NCBI GenBank assembly: GCA_019347575.1
Contig: JAHWKY010000004.1
Coordinates: 142,696-206,695, forward strand
Reading direction: 5' to 3'
Source: Actinomycetota bacterium
Lineage (GTDB): Bacteria > Actinomycetota > Nitriliruptoria > Nitriliruptorales > Nitriliruptoraceae
Length of the DNA stretch: 64,000 bases
Part shown: one piece after another, positions 61,960 through 64,000 of the stretch
Layout of the letters: the number at the start of each line of letters is the position of its first letter
Position numbering within the stretch: position 1 is the stretch's first letter
The notes under the pieces: model-generated
What the model saw: the letters and a program-made list of their open reading frames with translations, nothing else
Told to the model about the DNA's origin: nothing
Databases searched by the model: none
Made by a program: the position numbers and the translations under genes

Positions 61960-63668
61960 TCACGCGGCGTCACGACGACGGACGCTGGGGTGGTCGTTCC
62001 CTGTCCTCTGCGCTCCACGTACCCATCCTCGCGCTCCTCGCCGCGGTCCTGGGTGCCGCGTGCACGGTCGCACCTGCGGAGCCGGTCGGGGAGCCCACGG
62101 CGACCGGCACACGACCGGCCCCGATCGCGTCCCCGTCCGCCGAGAGCGGTCCGCGTGCGGGCGGCTCCCTCAAGTACCAACTCGTCGCCGAACCGGAGTT
62201 CATCGATCCCGGCTCGGTCCTCGAGAGCGAGGGACGGGCGGTCGTTGACGCCCTGTTCGACTCGTTGTTCCGGGCCAACGACGAGCTCGAGATCGTCCCT
62301 GCCGCGGCAGCGGACTGGACGGTCAACCGCGAGGGCACGCTCTACCGGTTCGTGATCCGTCGCAACGAACGTTTCCACGACGGTTCCCCGGTCGTCGCCG
62401 ATGACTTCGTCCGGGCGTGGAACCGGATCGTGAACGGCACACCGGGGGAGCTCTCGCCCAACGCTCACCTCCTGCGCGAGGTTTTCGGCTACGAGGACTC
62501 GCGGTCGACCTCAACGCCCCTGACCGGGGTGCGTGCGGTCGATCGCCGGACGCTGGAGGTCGAGCTGAGCGCACCCAACTTCTCGCTCCCGGAGGTGCTG
62601 ACCCACCCGAGCCTCGCGCCGGTCCCGGCCGACGTCGAGGACGGGCGGTTCCGAGCATCGCCGATCGGGAACGGTCCGTTCAAGATGGCGCAGCCGTGGG
62701 AGCACGGCCGGTTCATCCGCGTCGTGCGTAACGACGACTACGCCGGCTCGCGCCCGTGGCTCGACGAGGTCGTGTTCCAGATCTACGGCGACGAAGCCGA
62801 CTCGGATGCCTACCGCGACTTCGAGGAGGGCCAGCTCCACTACGCGGTCGTCCCCCCGGACGAGCTCGAGCAAGCACGAGCCCTGCACGGCCGCTCACCG
62901 GACGGCTACAGCGGGCCGGGAGTCATCGACGGCGAGAACCTGATCCTGTACTACCTGGGGTTCAACGTCCAAGCGCCACCGTTCGACGACCCGGACGTGC
63001 GGCGTGCCCTGTCGATGGCGATCGACCGCACCACCATCGCGGAGGAGCTGCTCGACGGGACCCGCGTGCCCGCCGACCGTCTGGTGCCATCCGGCATCCC
63101 GGGCAGCACCCCGGACACGTGTCCGTACTGCGTGCACGATCCCGAGGCCGCGCGTGCGCTGCTCGAGGGACGCGAGCTCGAGCCCATCGCGCTCGCGTTC
63201 AACGCGCACCCCGCACAGGAGGCGATCGCGCGGGCCGTCCGTCAGGACATCGAGGAGAGCCTCGGGATCAAGGTGAACCTGTCACCGCGCGAGTTCGACG
63301 AGTACCTGCCGCAGCTTCGCGCGGGCGAGGTCGCTTTCTTCCGCCTCGGCTGGGAGGCCGAGTACCCCAGTGCGGACAACTACCTGGAGCCGCTGTTCGG
63401 ATCGGCGAACGTGGGCGACACCAACGTCGTGCGGCTGGCGGATCCCGACATCGATCAGCTCATCGCCCAGGCCCGCGGCACGGCCGACGAGCAGCGCCGG
63501 CGGGAGTTGTACCTCGAGACGGAGCGGCGGGTTCTGGGACTCGCCCCGCTGGCACCGGTGATGTTCTACCGCCACAACCGCATCGTCGATGACGTCGTGC
63601 GGGACCTTCGCGTCCGCGCCGACGGGAGCGTCGATCTCACGCGCGTGTGGCTCGCAGACGGGGCGTAG
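61956..63668 (+). CDS. Peptide-binding lipoprotein (SBP family 5), normal domain order, probable CTG start
   Basis: A receptor of about 570 residues, related to OppA/DppA. No ATG, GTG or TTG precedes the lipobox ILALLAAVLGAAC in this frame. The candidates are CTG 61956, which overlaps the secG stop as CTGA, and CTG 62001. The 61956 start gives a basic n-region ITRRHDDGRWGGRSLSS. The mature part runs GGSLKYQLVAEPEFIDPGSV, RFVIRRNERFHDGSPVVADD, FVRAWNRIVNG, LTGVRAVDRRTLEVELSAPN and SPIGNGPFKMAQPWEHG, then VRRALSMAIDR and FRLGWEAEYPSADNYLEPLF. This is the standard order and the reference for the permuted protein at 50322. No permease genes lie beside it; it may share the dpp channel. Confidence 0.85.
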   Translation: MITRRHDDGRWGGRSLSSALHVPILALLAAVLGAACTVAPAEPVGEPTATGTRPAPIASPSAESGPRAGGSLKYQLVAEPEFIDPGSVLESEGRAVVDALFDSLFRANDELEIVPAAAADWTVNREGTLYRFVIRRNERFHDGSPVVADDFVRAWNRIVNGTPGELSPNAHLLREVFGYEDSRSTSTPLTGVRAVDRRTLEVELSAPNFSLPEVLTHPSLAPVPADVEDGRFRASPIGNGPFKMAQPWEHGRFIRVVRNDDYAGSRPWLDEVVFQIYGDEADSDAYRDFEEGQLHYAVVPPDELEQARALHGRSPDGYSGPGVIDGENLILYYLGFNVQAPPFDDPDVRRALSMAIDRTTIAEELLDGTRVPADRLVPSGIPGSTPDTCPYCVHDPEAARALLEGRELEPIALAFNAHPAQEAIARAVRQDIEESLGIKVNLSPREFDEYLPQLRAGEVAFFRLGWEAEYPSADNYLEPLFGSANVGDTNVVRLADPDIDQLIAQARGTADEQRRRELYLETERRVLGLAPLAPVMFYRHNRIVDDVVRDLRVRADGSVDLTRVWLADGA

Positions 63669-63671
63669 CGG

Positions 63672-64000
63672 GTGACGGTCGGGGGGGCGGCTGGTTCTCG
63701 GTTCGCGGTCGCGGTGCTCGCTGTCCTCGCCCTCGGCGTCGCGTGTGCTCCCGCGCCACGGGAGCTCGACCCTGCCTTGCCCACGCCGAGCGCCGCACCC
63801 GACGCCACCCACGATCCCGCAGGCTCGGTTTCCGTGGCCTACCCCGAGGAGCCGGCGGCGTGGTACCCGGCGTTCTTCGACGATCCTGCCGCGGTGGATC
63901 TCGCCGTGCTCTGGGGAGTGCCGTTGTTCCACCTCGACGAGCACGGTCAGCTGCGCCCCGCCCTGGCACGGTCCTGGACGGAGGCCGACGATGCCGAGGG
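63672..64000 (+). CDS. Second peptide-binding lipoprotein, N-terminal part (cut by window edge)
   Basis: The GTG at 63672, 3 nt after the previous stop, opens a lipoprotein signal VTVGGAAGSRFAVAVLAVLA ... LGVACAP with the acylated Cys near residue 25. A Pro/Ala/Asp linker follows, then the start of an SBP family 5-like domain: SVSVAYPEEPAAWYPAFFDD, PAAVDLAVLWGVPLFHLDEH and GQLRPALARSWTEADDAE. The match to the N-terminal region of the preceding receptor (EPEFIDP ... LFDSLFRAND ... IVPAAAADW) indicates a tandem paralogue. It runs past base 64000. There is no clear ribosome site, so translation is probably coupled to the gene before it. Confidence 0.82.
   Translation, partial: MTVGGAAGSRFAVAVLAVLALGVACAPAPRELDPALPTPSAAPDATHDPAGSVSVAYPEEPAAWYPAFFDDPAAVDLAVLWGVPLFHLDEHGQLRPALARSWTEADDAE

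Overview
The window is very GC-rich chromosomal DNA with many GTG starts, four-base GTGA/ATGA stop-start overlaps and a conserved actinobacterial gene order: polA - rpsA - coaE - uvrB - uvrA - uvrC - rapZ - yvcK - whiA - gap - pgk - tpiA - secG. Together with an ANTAR regulator, WhiA, LPXTG-type tails and decaprenyl-phosphoryl-arabinose genes, this points to an Actinomycetota chromosome. I cannot fix the class; a deep-branching lineage outside the well-studied Mycobacteriales and Streptomycetales is a guess.

Layout. 1-7.2 kb: a secreted deacetylase and a glycoside-hydrolase-like protein, a sirtuin, a secreted glycerophosphodiesterase, a stress-type protein, a tandem hotdog thioesterase and an HNH nuclease next to tRNA-Leu(CAA). 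7.4-11.1 kb: a coiled-coil protein, a PdtaR-like ANTAR response regulator and a complete polar amino-acid ABC importer. 11.2-19.4 kb: a serine hydrolase, an SRPBCC protein, two related secreted beta-propeller proteins with LPTTG tails, a thioredoxin-TPR protein and a secreted LVIVD-repeat protein. 19.4-30.2 kb: polA, a decayed Rieske domain, rpsA, coaE, a HAD hydrolase, an M1-type peptidase and uvrB. 30.2-34.9 kb: a Clp-N protein and an ABC-2 exporter operon led by a metallo-beta-lactamase-fold hydrolase. 35.1-45.0 kb: uvrA under a perfect LexA box, the three-gene decaprenyl-phosphoryl-arabinose (DPA) pathway, a GT-C-like membrane protein, and uvrC. 45.0-50.2 kb: rapZ-yvcK-whiA-gap-pgk. 50.3-56.2 kb: a dipeptide/oligopeptide ABC operon. 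56.2-59.0 kb: a Tat-exported subunit and a GMC dehydrogenase. 59.0-64 kb: tpiA, a BlaI-M56 pair, secG and two further peptide-binding lipoproteins.

The most unusual object is the binding protein at 50322-52028. It is one uninterrupted reading frame, but its domain order is circularly permuted relative to its family and to the normally ordered paralogue at 61956-63668. About 125 residues that belong directly after the signal peptide are at the C-terminus instead. Either this is a genuine circular permutation with a relocated signal peptide, or it is an assembly rearrangement.

The window also holds two families of small intergenic hairpins. One is an asymmetric GTGCT/AGCAC hairpin present in at least nine complete or near-complete copies, one of which supplies the uvrA stop codon. 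The other is a hairpin with a GCATCC loop that sits just after the stop codons of the thioredoxin-TPR gene, polA and uvrB. The DPA cluster encodes a DprE1 in which the benzothiazinone-target cysteine appears to be alanine. Four secreted or surface proteins end in LPXTG-like tails.
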